In this document: one piece after another, positions 22,505 to 34,469 of the stretch | Layout of the letters: each line of letters starts with the position of its first letter | Numbering within the stretch: the stretch's first letter is position 1 | Origin: Megascapheus bottae | Lineage: Eukaryota > Chordata > Mammalia > Rodentia > Geomyidae | DNA length: 64,000 bases | Direction of reading: 5' to 3' | NCBI GenBank assembly: GCA_024803745.1 | Contig: JANJXV010000024.1 | Coordinates: 19,229,927-19,293,926, forward strand | Program-made: the position numbers and the translations under genes | Notes under the pieces: model-generated | What the model was told of the DNA's origin: nothing | Seen by the model: only the letters and a program-made list of their open reading frames with translations | Database searches by the model: none

Positions 22505-25500
22505 TCTTCGTGATTTTCTCCTAGGTCTATCCTCATTGTTATCACGTACACGACTATCTAGAATCCTTTGTAATTCATCTTTTCCCAGTGCATTTTACAT
22601 CTAACTTCTGCATTGGTTTATTGGATTTGGGAGGGTTCATTTCTTGAGCTCTTGTATATATTGGATATAAGTACTTTACCTGATACACTGTGGTAAAGAT
22701 CTCCCAGTCTGTTGGTTACTTTTCTAGTTTGGTAACTGTGTCTTTACCTATGCAGAAACCATTCGTTTTAATGTAGTCCCACTTGTTGAGTCTCTTTCCT
22801 ATCTTTTGTGTCCCTAGGGCCCTCTTCAAGAAGTTTCTGCCTATATCTATAAGTTCTAATGCTTCTCCTACACTGTCTTGCAGTAGTTTCAGAGTTTGGG
22901 GTCTGGAGTTGAGGTCTTCAATCTACTTTGAATGGCTGTTAGTGCATAGTCACAAGCAGGGATGCACTTTTAGTTTTCTGCATATGGCTGCCCAGGTTTC
23001 CCAACCACAGTTTTTGAAAAGGCTATGTTTTATCCGCTGTATGTCTTTGGCTCCTTTGTCAAATATCATATGACCATAAGTGTGTGATTTTATTTCTAGG
23101 TCTTCTGATCTGTTCCTTTAGTTGTCTGGTATATTTTCAAGCCAATTCCAAGCTGTTTTTGTTATTATTAGTCTGTAGTAGAGCTTGAAATATGCTATTG
23201 TAATACCACTTGCATTGCTTTTTTTTTGCCTAGAATTGAATTGCTTTGGTTACTCTAGCTCTTTTTGTTGTTCCATATGAATTTTTGATTGCTCTCTATT
23301 TTAGTAAAGAATGTCATTGGGATTTTGATGGGGATTGCATTGAATTTCTATGTCATTTTTAGCCATTTTCACAATATTGATTCTATCTATCCAGGAACAT
23401 GGAAGGTCTTTCTAGTTCCTCGTGTCCTCTCTGATTTCTTTCTTTCTTCAGATTTTATACTTTTCGCTACAAAGATCTTTTACATCTTTGGTCAGGGTAG
23501 TTCCTAGTGGAGTTTTTGGGGTATAAAATGATGTCATCTGCAAACAGGGATGGTTGGATTTCTTCTTTCCTTATGTGGATACCTTTTATGTGCTTTTTTT
23601 GCCTTGCTGCTCTGGCTAAGAATTCCAGAATGATATTGAAGATGCATTCTTGCCTTATTCTTAATTTTAATTTCCCCCCATTTATTTAGATGCTGGCTAT
23701 TGGTCTAACATATATAGTCTTTATTGTTTTAAGGAATGTTCCTTCTATTTCTAGTTACTCCAGAGCTTTTATTATGAGTGGGTTTTGTATTTTGTCAAAG
23801 ACTTTCTACATCTACTGAGATGGTCTTGCAGTTCTTGTCCTTGGCTTGTGGATGTGGATGTGGTGAATTACATTTATTGATTTGCATATGTTAAACTAGC
23901 CTTGCATCTGTGGGATAAAACCTACTTGATTATAAATTCTTTTAATTTATTTCTGGATTTGGTTGGCTTTGCATTTGTGTTAATCAGAGAAAATTGGTAT
24001 TTAGCTCACTTTCTCTTTTGTTTTGGGGGATTTTTTGTTCTTTTTTTTTTGGTTTTTGGGGGGGGGGGGTTTGGATCTTTAACCTGGTTTTGGGATGAGT
24101 GTGATATTGGCTTCATAGAATAAGTTTGGAATTGTCTCCTATGTCTCTATTTCATGAAAAAGCTTGAGAAATTTTGGTATTAATTCATCTTTAAAACTCA
24201 TAGAATTCAGCAGTGAATCCATCTGGGCCTGGGCTTTTCCTTGTAGAAAAATTTCTCATAACTTCCTCTATTTTGTTGTGTGTTATGGGCTTGTTTAGCT
24301 TGTTTTTATCTTCTTGATTCAGCTTAGATAGTATGTTTCTAAAAATTTATCCATTTCTGCTAGGTTTTCCTTCTTTAGTGAGTACATTTTTTTGAAAGTA
24401 GTTCCTCCTAATCATTTGAATTTCTTGAATGCTTGTTGTAATGTTTCCTGGATCTCTAATTTTATTGATTTTAATCTCCTCTGTTTTTTTTCTGTTAATC
24501 TTCAAAGTGGTCTGTGAATTTTTTTTCAAAATACAGCTTTTTTCATTGCTTTTATGTCTAGTTATCTTAGTTTCTATTTTGTTAATTTCTACCCTAATCT
24601 TTGCTGTTTATCTTTAGCAATGTTATATTTGATTTTGGTCTCGTTTTTCTAGTAGTTTTAATTGCATCATAAGATTATTTACTTGAGTAGTTTCTGTTTT
24701 CTGTATGTTTGCGCTTACAGCTATAAACTTTCTCCTCAACACAGCTTTTGTTGTATCCCAGTGACTCTGTTGTGATGTGTTTTAATTTCCATTGTGTTGT
24801 AAAAACTTTCTAACATCTTCCTTAATTTCTTCTGTGACCCAGGTGTTATTCAATAGTGTGTGATTAAGTCCCCATGTATTTGAATGCTTCTGCAGTGTTT
24901 TGTTGTTTGGTTCCACTGTGGTCAGATAGCATGCAAGGAATTATGTCAGTTGTCTTGTATTTGCTATGTTCTTTGTGCATTCTATGATATGACCTACTTT
25001 GGAGAAGGTTCCATTACCTGCTGAGAAGAATGTGAATTGGGTTGTTGTTGTTGGGTGGGGTACTCTGTAGATGTCTCTTAAATCCATTTAGGTCATTTAG
25101 TTCAGAGGCTTCTTTGATTATCTTTTGTTTGGTTGACCTGTGCTTTGTTGACAGCAGCATATTTAAATCTCCCACTGTTATTGTATTGGGGTCTATCCTG
25201 TTCTGTAAGTCCAAAAGAGTTTGTTAGCATATTTAGGTGCTCCATTATTTGGTGCTTAGATATTGACCACTGTGATTTCCTCTTCATGAATTATTCCCTT
25301 TATTACTATGTAATGGACTTTCTTGATTCTTCATACTGATTTTAATTAAAAGTATTTTATCAGATAACAATATGGCTACTCCTTTCTTTTTGAAGGGTAC
25401 ATTTCTATGAAATATTTTTTCCATCCCTTCACTCAGAATTTGTTTTTAAGTTGACTGTGAAACAGGTCTCTTGGAAACAACAAATAGATGTCTATTGTTT

Positions 25501-26790
25501 TTTTTTTTTATCCAACCTGTTGTTCTTTTTCTTCTGATTAGGAGATTGAGTCCATTAATGAGAGATGTGTCATATTTCTGGCCATTTTCTTGATCCATTA
25601 ATAAGGGATGTTTCCTGCTATTTTCTTGATTTCCCATATTTTGCTTCTTTCCTCTTCCTGTGCTTAATATGTTGGTCTTCTAGTGATTTGGAGGTGATAT
25701 GCTTGCTTGATTTTGGTTACTTTTTTTCAGCTTATATACCTCATGTTAGTGTTTTTTTTTTGTAATGCTGGCTTAGTGTTCATGAAATCCTTTAATTTTT
25801 ATTTGTCTTGGAAGATTCTAGTTTCACAACCAAATGTAAAATGATAGCATCACTGGAAATACTAAGTTTGTGTTGGCAGATTGAGTTGGTTGATTGTCAG
25901 GGCTTGGATTATTCCATTCCAGACTCTCCTTGCATTAAGAGTTTGTGTGGATAGATCTGCAGTGATTCTGATTTTCTTTCCCTTATGATGTTGCTCCTTC
26001 TGTGATTTTTGCAGCATTTAAAATCAATTCATTGCTCTTCAAGTCTAATATTTTCACTATGATAGGCTTAGAAGTGCGTCTTTTTGGAATCCTGTCTACT
26101 AGGGGTTTTACATGCTTCTGATAAGTGTAGGTGAAATTTTCTCTCTTAAGTATAGGAATATTCTCTGATATTGTTTTGCTAAATAGGTTTTTCAATAGCT
26201 TTAGTATTTAATTCCTCTCTCTCTCTCTCTTTCTCTCTCTCTCCTTGATCTTAATTATGCACAAATTTGATTTCTTAGCTGAATCTGCCAATTCTTGGAC
26301 TTACCTCTGGTAGGTTCTGAATTTTTTCATACTTTTTTTTTTTGCCAGTCCTGGGCTTGAGCTCAGGGCCTGAGCACTGTCCTTGGACTTTCTCAAGGCT
26401 AGAGCTCTACCACTTGAGCCTCAGCACCACTTCCAGCTTTTTTTGTATGTATTTTTCATACTTTTCTAACTACTTTGTTTTATCCTCAATCCCTAATACC
26501 CTATTTTCATTTCACTTATTTTGTTACCTGTGGCTTCTACTGTGGTTTGCACTATGGAAAGTGAACCTTTTATGCTTAATGTTAATTTCATCTTTTAATG
26601 AAGTGTCTAGCATTTCTTGATTTATCTCCTATCGTTTTGAAAGTCCTGGATTTTCTTTCTCATGTATTCTTTGTACTCTTGAAGCTGTTTTTGCATCTCC
26701 CCTTTTGTTCCATTGACCAATTATGTTATCATTTCTTTGATGGTTCTTTTGTCCTCCATCTCTCTCACTCTCACTCTCACTAGGGTGCTA
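22505..26790 (-). mobile_element. Old long L1 LINE, antisense, ORF1 and ORF2 remnants
   Basis: The reverse transcriptase FADD codons are at 23544-23533, endonuclease-like pieces lie at about 25640-24900, and an ORF1-protein-like C-terminal domain lies at 26195-25983 (ENIPILKRENF, ELILNAAKITEG). The order 3'-ORF2-ORF1 from left to right fits one antisense element of over 4 kb. It is full of stops and frameshifts and clearly older than the L1 at 1-3230. A (CT)n tract sits at about 26213-26243 and a SINE is nested at 26335-26445. The left end near 22505 is estimated. Confidence 0.85.
26335..26445 (-). repeat. Partial type 1 SINE nested in L1
   Basis: An antisense half copy (tttgccagtcctgggcttga to ccacttccagctttttttgt) inside the ORF1 region of the old L1. 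Confidence 0.85.
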
Positions 26791-26877
26791 CCCTGCCTTG
26801 CCCTTGGCATTTGGATTTGGTGTGTTGTCTTGATTATTCGGGAATCTTGTAATCTTTCATTGTGATTTATGCATTTG

Positions 26878-27345
26878 TGTTGTCAGGGCCATGGCCTGAG
26901 CTTGGCACTTTAATAACTGACTGGTGGCAGCCCAAGTTTGACCCAGGCTAGTGTTGGAGACTGAGGTCATGAAATGGAGCAATTCAACATCCTGTAGCCT
27001 TGAGCGAATAACTCAGTCCTGAGTAAACAGCACCTGGCAGAAACCATTACTCAAAGGATTTCCTGGAAGGACCACAAGATGCGCCTTCGAGATCAGCACA
27101 ACGGCCAAAAGGGCAGTGTGACCCAACCCTGGACCTTTCCACCCTGCCCCTTCCTCCTATTTTCAGGGGATATAAACCCTGCTCTGCTTTCAATAAAAGA
27201 GACCTTGACGCGACTCAGATTGTCTCTGTCTTTCTTTATGCGCCTGGTCTCCTTCCTCTCTTTCCCCCATTGGTTTTCTTCTCTTAGGAGGTGCCTCCTC
27301 GAGCCTGACGAATAACTGAACCCGCGGGATGGGAGAGGCTAGCTC
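26878..27345 (+). mobile_element. LTR, class II style, sense
   Basis: Starts tgttgtcagggcc, with TATAAA at 27171-27176 and AATAAA at 27192-27197, followed by a pyrimidine-rich U5-like part. It lies directly beyond the 3' side of the antisense ERV at 27400-29799 but in opposite orientation, and its sequence does not match that ERV's LTR. It is therefore a separate element or a rearranged junction. Its 3' end near 27330-27345 is not fixed. Confidence 0.65.
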
Positions 27346-27399
27346 ACTCCAGGTGGACTAGGCTATGCTGGCTTCCCCCAGCCAGCAAGCACTTGTGCC

Positions 27400-29395
27400 T
27401 GCAGTTGGCCCGGGCTAACTGAAAGGAGCTGGGTCTGGTCTGCAGCGAGGACCGGGAAGGGTAGATAGATTCAGGCCTTCAGGATGGCTGTGCACTTTGG
27501 AAGGCACGGGTTCCCAGGGGTGCACTGGAGTTTGTCTGTGCTTGGGCTCCAGGTTCGCCCCACAGGTAGCCAGCTCTTGACCACTAGCTGCTCGACTGAA
27601 ATTGTTATATGGTACTCCTGTCAAGCAAAATCTGGAATAAGCAGCTACACAAGAGGTGCTCATCACCTGCTCCAAATTATTCAATTGTTCTTGCAATAAA
27701 TCAACTCATTGATTAAGCATAACAAGTCCAGTCCTCAGTTGGATTTTGACAAAAGATGATTGAGCCACAAAATTAGCTCTTGAGGATCCTTGACATCCAG
27801 TCCAGGAGGGTGGCCAAGATTGTTTAGCTTCCCAGTAGCGTGGTCCTCAGCAACGTTGATAGGGTCATGCATCATTGCCGTGTGGATTCATTCGGGGAGC
27901 CCCGTACTCCTGCTAAGTAGAAGAGCCTTGAGAGACATGCTTCTGAGGAGCCTCCACTGTCTGACGTTATCAGTCTCTCTGGCACCCAAACGGGACTGTC
28001 AGCATCCTGTGGAAAAACACAAACACTTCCTCACCCCCACATGAGAACAGGGTCTGGTCCTTTCCAGTTTCCAGAGGGAATATCTTTCCACAATACTAAA
28101 GGTTTATGACTTCTAGAAGGATTAAAATGTTACAAGAAGCAAGGCTTTTCTTCCTTCCGGAGTAAGCTCCCTAGAAGACGAGGGATCAGGATCCCCTCGT
28201 AATATCTCAAATAAGGGTTTAAGTTGTCCTGTAGATAGCCCCAAGGAGGGCCGTAACCAATTAATATCCCCTAAGCGATGTTGAAAATCATTTAATCAAT
28301 TTATCTTTAGCAATTTGAATTTTTGTGGCTTAATACATATATCCATAATTTGATATCCCAAAAACAGAACAGGAGAGACTGATTGTACCTTTCCCTCAGC
28401 TATATGAAGTCCATGACTCTTTAACATATCCGACATTGAGCCAAAAAGTTGTAAAAGTAAATTTAATTTAGGGTGTGCTAATAAAACATCATCCATATAA
28501 TGTATTACCATTACATCAGGATAGCTTTCTCTAAGGTGCTTAATGGCTGCATCAACCTTCACCTGACAGATTGTGGGGCTGTTAGCCATCCCCTGATGTC
28601 CGACTTTCCACTGGAATCTTTGACAAATCTCACCTGATTCTGATCCTCAAACACTGGAAAACCCCACCCATCCCCCATTTCTAACACTTCTATTCTTTTA
28701 GCTAACTTGGGGATAGATTGGGGAGGCTGGCTGTTGGCTCCTCTCACTGAGGCGCAGACTGCTGAACTGTGGGCAGTGGCTCCCGATCTTGCAATTCTGC
28801 ACCTGAGCACAGGCTTTCTAAATCGCTACCACTTAACTCTTCCTCTTCCTGTTTACTCGATTCTCTCTCATACATTTCTCCAAGTGTCTCTGTGCTTCTT
28901 TCCACCTGTTGTTTAACTCTTTGTTTGAACAAAAGCAGCACTCCGTATAAGTTGCCACATAGGAAATGTTCCTCGCGGGAGGTCTCCCTGTTTTAATGCC
29001 TTTTCCAAATCTAATTTATGTAAATCCCACTGTGGTACATTAAGAAGTCCTTCATTCAAAAACCAGGGACTTACTTTCACTCTTGTATCCACATAAGCCT
29101 TAACCGTGGCTTCTTTACTACAGTACCCATTAGCTTTAAGTAAATCTCTTATGACTCTAACCATCTGGTCCTTGGAAACTTCTGAACCCATTATTCACAT
29201 TTAACAACTGCACAAACCTTTTCTTTGGCTACAACATCTGGTTCTTGGAATCTCCTGAACCCACTATTCCCGGTTCTTTCTGAACCCATTAATGCCTCTC
29301 CCTTACCGCTCTGGCCAGAGACTTCGTGAGGTTCCTCAGTACTTACCCACTGTGCCGAAGTGAAATGAAAAAACATCCCCGTATGGGCCACCACT
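27400..29395 (-). mobile_element. Class II ERV internal region, large deletions
   Basis: Minus strand, in order: an 18-nt primer-binding-like site just after the LTR (29393-29376, starting TGGTGGCCC); a short leader; a matrix-like gag start with ATG at 29191; an acidic gag segment at about 28900-28750; then, without capsid, nucleocapsid or protease, the middle of reverse transcriptase with the catalytic YMDD within 28589-28296; then a thumb segment ([10 protein letters not shown]); then, after another jump near 28130, the integrase C-terminal segment (WKGPDPVL, VCVFPQDA) up to about 27930. RNase H and most of integrase are missing. A minus frame at 27696-27415 is in the env position but I cannot identify it. 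Stops and frameshifts are present, so it is non-functional. The motif style is betaretrovirus/IAP-like. Confidence 0.85.
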
Positions 29396-29799
29396 TGTTG
29401 CTGCCTGCCACAAGGACGGGTCACTTCAGAGGCGGACTGGGAATGATCACAGACTCAAATAGCTGCAAGCAGAGGTCTTTATTTCTTTCTCCTTTCTTCT
29501 CTCTCTGCCTTTCTCCTTCTCCCTGCCTTTTTCCTCCTCTCTGCCTTTCTCCTCCCTTCCCCAGAAATCCTCCACTATTTATATCCTTAAGCAGCCAATC
29601 ACAATAAAGGTCATCTGCACAAGCAGCAAACAAACCTGGAAGAAATCTAGCGATCACGTTCTATCCACAAGCACGGAAGAAACAAATCAGCAAATGCAAA
29701 GAAACTTCCTGGTCAGCAAGTAATGACTTATTGTCAAGCTTCCAGGTGCCATCTTATAATCTTACTTCCTCAGGAAGCTGAAAGCAATGGTCTCCAACA
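29396..29799 (-). mobile_element. 5' LTR of the class II ERV
   Basis: The 404-bp LTR starts TGTTGGAGA (at 29799) and ends CAACA (at 29396). A TATA element lies at 29586-29575 and AATAAA at 29483-29478, with a purine-rich repeated segment (GGAGAAAGGCAGAGA-type units) between them. It sits 2 nt upstream of the primer-binding-like site, which fixes its role as the 5' LTR. No matching 3' LTR was found in the window. Confidence 0.85.
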
Positions 29800-29974
29800 G
29801 TCAAGTCTTGAGCAGGAAAAGCTAAGCGAGATCATGAGAACCTAGATTCAAGCCACAGTACCCTTCCCCCATACGCACAAAGACCTTCTATACATCACTT
29901 TCATAATAAAAAAATTTAAATTTTTTAAGTTAAAAAGGACGAAAAATTCTAAACAGGTACAAAGTTTGAAAGAT

Positions 29975-30512
29975 TGATTTGAGTCCAAACAAAATATAGC
30001 CATTTCAGGTTTAGAGCCCATCCTGTTAAGGCACTATAACTAGCAATGTATCAGTAACCCCTTCTTCTAGACCTCCTTTGAGACTCCTCTTCCATTCCCT
30101 ATAGGCATTTCCCATTCTCATGTTGGTGACCAACAAGTACCTGACTGGCAAAACATTAATCATATGTAACCTAAAATTAACCCAGACCCCATAAGAACTT
30201 AGTCAACTCAGAAAATTTAGCAAACTGTGAGCTGTAAAATCCTGATAGCAGAACAAAGGCAAGAAACCAGGTGGATGCTGTAAATTCCTGATAGCAGAAC
30301 AATTTTATTGGCCACCTGCATATGGTCAGCTTGTGCTTTATGGTCAATTTACTATAAAAAACCAATAACTGAAGGATCAGGGCTCTCAATTCTGACCTGC
30401 TGCATCAGTGATGGTTGTGATTCCAGCATCAAGCTTGCAATAAGACTCTCAGGCACTTACATTGGATTTGGCTCCTCGGTGGTCTTTGGGGACCCCAAAT
30501 CTGGGCATTACA
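29975..30512 (+). mobile_element. LTR, same family as 60532-60872
   Basis: It shares its start (acaaaatatagccatttcag), its U3 core (cctgatagcagaacaaaggc) and its end (gggcattaca) with the intronic copy. TATAAAAA is at 30353-30360. Unlike that copy, it carries a 25-bp U3 word twice, 46 bp apart (30232-30256 and 30278-30302), and about 150 bp of extra U3 sequence. Flanking duplication is unclear (agat is a candidate). Confidence 0.8.
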
Positions 30513-30514
30513 GA

Positions 30515-31172
30515 TCATGTCCACAGAAGGCACTGTTTCCCGCTTCAGTTCAAGAGAGAAGAAATCATTCAATTCCTATCTTCTGTGTTGAATTGCTGAA
30601 CATCCATTAGAAAATTCCAAGCCACCATTCTCAGAAAAGTTCTCCTGTCCTCTCTCCTACCATCTACCATTGAGTCTTGGTTTTGTTGACTTTGGGGTTG
30701 TTTGGTTTTGACAGAATTTCACTAGTTTAACCAGGCTGGAGTCCGTCTTGGAAACCTCCTTTCTCTTTCTTCCCAGTGCTGATATTATAGACATTTGTCA
30801 CCATATCCAGATTCTTTTTTTTAATTCTGTTTTGTCTTTGTATCATAAGCCTTTATTTCATCTTCAGTGAGTACCAGAGCCTTCAATAGGCTTTATTTTT
30901 ATGTACAAATCACATTTATTTTCCATTATTTTCTTATTACTTATCCTGATTTCAATTATTTATCGTGTATTTCTGCAAAAATTATGTGGCATCTCAGGTT
31001 GGCATTTAAGTATCACTTAGGTTATGATTTGGATGTGGTTAGTATATTACTCAAGCTCTATGAGTCAACACTGACGCCCATTTTCAGCTATTGAAACTGA
31101 AACTGCTTAAAGAAGTGGCCTTTGAAGGTGTTTAGAATTAGATAATGTTGTTAGAGTAGATCCTGTAAAGCT
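30515..31172. other. Mostly unassigned, with one antisense B1
   Basis: A diverged antisense B1 lies at about 30680-30815 (cccagtgctgatattataga). The remaining sequence is AT-rich and has no gene signal. Confidence 0.5.
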
Positions 31173-31187
31173 CCAGGATTCATGATT

Positions 31188-31412
31188 TCTTTGGTTGGTG
31201 GTGGGACTTGAACTCTGGGGCTGAGCCCTGTCCCTGACATCTTCAGCTCAAGGCTAGCGCTCTACCACTCTGAGCCACAATGCCACTTCTGGTTTTCTGG
31301 TGGTTAATTGGAGATAAGAATCTCATGGAGTTTAGTGCCCAAGCTAGCTTTGAACCACAGTCCTCAGATCTCAGCCTCCTCAGATTACAGGTATGAGCCA
31401 CCAGCTGCCTGA
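31188..31412 (-). repeat. Type 2 SINE with 15-bp target duplication
   Basis: An antisense copy flanked by ccaggattcatgatt at 31173-31187 and 31413-31427. It inserted into an AT-rich segment rich in tcatgatt words. Confidence 0.88.
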
Positions 31413-31553
31413 CCAGGATTCATGATTAAATCTGATTAAATCATGAATGTTGATTCATGAATCAATGAACTTATTCATGATTTAAGCATGGCTGATTAAT
31501 GATTGAATCCCAGAGCTTTACAACAAAGAAAGACTACAAGGATACACACACAT

Positions 31554-31555
<2 letters not shown>

Positions 31556-31604
<49 letters not shown>

Positions 31605-31875
31605 TCTGTTCCCTCCCTTACCATAGGAAGCACTGTGCTATCGCAGGACTCTGACACTAAGAAAGTCATCACCAGCTAGGCACCAGTGGCTCACACTTGT
31701 AACCCTCTCTACTCAGGGGACTGATTGAGAATTGTGGTTAAAGCCAGCCTGGGCAGAAAAGTCCCTGTGAAACTCTCATCTCCAATAAATGACTCAAAAA
31801 AGCCTGAAGTGGCACCGTGACTCAAATGGTAGAGTGCTAGCCTTGAGTACACAGAGAGGCCAGGATTGGGGGGAG
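31556..31875 (+). repeat. (CA)n microsatellite and type 2 SINE
   Basis: A CA run at about 31556-31600 is followed by a sense type 2 SINE at about 31675-31875 that ends in a G-rich stretch. Confidence 0.85.
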
Positions 31876-32063
31876 GGGGGAGAGGGAGAAGTCTTCACTA
31901 GATGTGAACCCTTGAACCTCCAGGGCCATGAACTCAGTAAACCTCTTTTCTTTAAAATTTAGCCACTACTATAGTACTGTAGTACTGTGTAACTAACAAC
32001 AGAAAATATGGACTGACAATTACGGTTTGATTAAAAATAGTGGAAAACTCATTAAAATTAGTG

Positions 32064-32066
<3 letters not shown>

Positions 32067-32100
<34 letters not shown>

Positions 32101-32500
32101 CATGCACACCTGTCCTGGGGCTTGAGCTCAGGGCCTGGGTACTATCCATGAGCTTCTTTTGCTCAAGGCTAGCATGCTACCACTTGAGCCACAGCAGCTC
32201 CACTTCCAGATTTTCCTGAGATTTTTCTGAGTAGTCTATTGGAGATAAGAGTCTCACATAGTTTTCTGCCCAGACTGGCTTCAAATCTTGCCCCTGCCTG
32301 GGCTGGACTTGAGCTCAGGTCACCTGGCTTGACATCTTTCTCTAATGAGAGCAAGATCCTCTGTCCCACGGATTTGGTGATCTGGATCCAGAGAAAATTT
32401 CCCAAATATTGGTGCTAAATAAAAATTCATTTAAAGCAATGCAGGCTCTGGCGGCTCATGCCTGTAATCCTAGCTGTTCAGAAGGCCAGGTTAAGCATTT
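32067..32500. repeat. (GT)n, antisense type 2 SINE, SINE scrap
   Basis: A GT run at 32067-32097 abuts an antisense type 2 SINE at about 32105-32300. A short sense type 2 start (ctcatgcctgtaatcctagc) lies at about 32445-32490. Confidence 0.8.
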
Positions 32501-32529
32501 TTACAAAAACAAAAACAGAATTTGGCCGC

Positions 32530-32700
32530 TAAGCTTGACAGGAAGAAGGGGAAGAAGAGGAGAGGAGAAGGAGGAAAAGGAATAAGGAGGAGAAAGAAGG
32601 AGGAGGAAGAAGAAGGAGAAGGAGGAGGAGGAGGAGGAGGAGGAGGAGGAGGAGGAGGAGGAGGAGGAGAAGGAGAAGAAGAAGAGGAGGAAGAGGAGAA
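32530..32700 (+). repeat. (GGA/GAA)n purine tract
   Basis: About 170 bp of GGA and GAA triplets, with a pure GGA core at about 32621-32667. The poly-Gly, poly-Glu and poly-Pro frames on the two strands are artefacts of the triplet repeat. Confidence 0.95.
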
Positions 32701-32704
32701 TTCA

Positions 32705-33980
32705 CATACAGGCACAGAGGAGTCTTTGGGGGGTGCAGGTTTATTATAGTAGAGCAATAGTATACTCATAAGAAGAGAGAAGGGGCAGACTCAAGAATAA
32801 ACAGCTTTCCTGAGGATCCTAGTATTTTGAGCTTGTACTGGTTTTGTGAACTTGAGGGTCATTATTTCTTCAGAAGGGAAAGGTTTTTCCTGGAAATTGG
32901 GTTTGTATCATTAACTCCTCTCCTAGGCTAGGCACCAATCAGACTAGGACATAGCACATGGGTCAATGGAAATTTTGGCTAGCCAAATGTTAAGTATATA
33001 TTAACCAGCCCAAAAGTCACTGATTGGTCATGATGGTTTCTGGGACTTTCTGTTATTTGCAGGCTGAAGGCCAACTGGATGCATCTGCCTATCGCAGGTA
33101 GTTCTGTTAACATATCAGGATAAGTTGTTTTTTTTTTTTTTTTAACATCCAGACCATTGTCCTCACCATCCAGCTTCCTCGTTCTTTGCCTAACCCCTAT
33201 GTCAGAACAAGATGGAGTTGTTAATGAAAGGGATAGGTCTACAGAATTCCACAGATTCCACAGACCCGGGTGGAGATCTGGTTGATTGGTTGGTTCTTTT
33301 CCAATGTAGACATTATATTGGGAGTTTCCGAATCTGGCCTCCAAGCAGCTTATCATTTCTTAAGAGGAGTGCCCTAAAGCTAAAGTCACTAAATATTTAT
33401 TGTCCCAAGTGAACCCTTGAAGAGTGAAAAGAGAGCTAGTGACTACTACACAAGGGCCACTGGTATGCAATGAGAATATGCCAAGCAATACAGGCTCAAT
33501 GGCTACAGTACTTCAAGTCTGACCCCTTTACCTGTAGATAGCACTATGCAGGTCTGTGTTTAACAACTAAGAGTCAATAGACTCTTAGTGTCTTCATTGA
33601 TTCCCAGAGTGCAAATGACTTCTGCCCAAAGATCCATTGTAAGCAAAGGCTTGGTTCATAGCCTAGTACCCTTTGGGGCAGTGGAGGCTGAGTCTTTGGA
33701 AGTTGATAGCTAGCGTGTTCCTTGGGTCTGCTGAGGGTATCGCCTGGGAATAGATTGCTCCTGTTTGGCCACATCATTTCTTTCATACTTTGGTTGCTGC
33801 AATCTCCAAGGCTTTTCACAGAACTGAGCTAAGGAAGGTACCATATCTTTGGATTGCCCAGTGAGCTAAATATTATTATCTGCCTCAGATATTTTGTTAC
33901 AACAAAGCAAAGGTAACTGTAACTTCACACTATCCCCAAACTCTATACTATATCTCCGGTACAAGATTACAAAATCCAAA
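32705..33980. other. Unassigned, possibly LTR-derived in part
   Basis: The left part has a minus-strand AATAAA-like signal near 32745 and the moderate GC seen in other LTRs here, but no boundaries or duplications could be set. Minus-strand frames at 33356-32979 and 33819-33574 have no recognisable domain. A T run of 16 lies near 33128-33143. Confidence 0.3.
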
Positions 33981-33984
33981 GTCA

Positions 33985-34210
33985 TGTAGGAGTGGTGGCT
34001 CATGCCTATAATCCTAGCTATTCAAAAGGCTGAGCTCTCATGGTTAAAGCTCAAAGCCAGCCCTGGCAGGAAAGTTCAGAGACACTTATCTCCAATTAAT
34101 CATCAAAAAGCCAAAAGTAGAGGTGTGGGTCAAGTGGTAGAGTTCCAGTCTTGAGCACAAAAGCTCAGAACCTAGGCCATGAGTTCAAGCCCCTGGACCA
34201 GGAAAAAAAA
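33985..34210 (+). repeat. Type 2 SINE, sense
   Basis: A full-length sense copy ending in an A tract (34202-34212). Confidence 0.85.
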
Positions 34211-34273
34211 AAGGATTGCAAAATTAACACAAATACTTTTTCTGGGAAGTCCCTGTTTTTGTTGAGGAAATAG

Positions 34274-34274
<1 letters not shown>

Positions 34275-34307
<33 letters not shown>

Positions 34308-34372
34308 ATATAAACACATACATATATATGTACATATATGTGTGTATATATATATATACATACATCTATCTA
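34275..34372 (+). repeat. (GT)n / (TA)n compound microsatellite
   Basis: A GT run at 34275-34305 passes into alternating purine-pyrimidine sequence with ACATATA and TATATATA words. The small frames here are artefacts. Confidence 0.93.
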
Positions 34373-34469
34373 CAATAAAAGTAATCGTAATTAAAAGGTA
34401 CCACAATATATACTTTGAAGTTATCATTAGACCCATGTCAAAAATACTTACATTTTTTTCTTTGGCTTG

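Noticed and set aside
32491..32769. Poly-Pro/poly-Ser and poly-Gly/poly-Glu frames
   Set aside because: Translation of a GGA triplet repeat.
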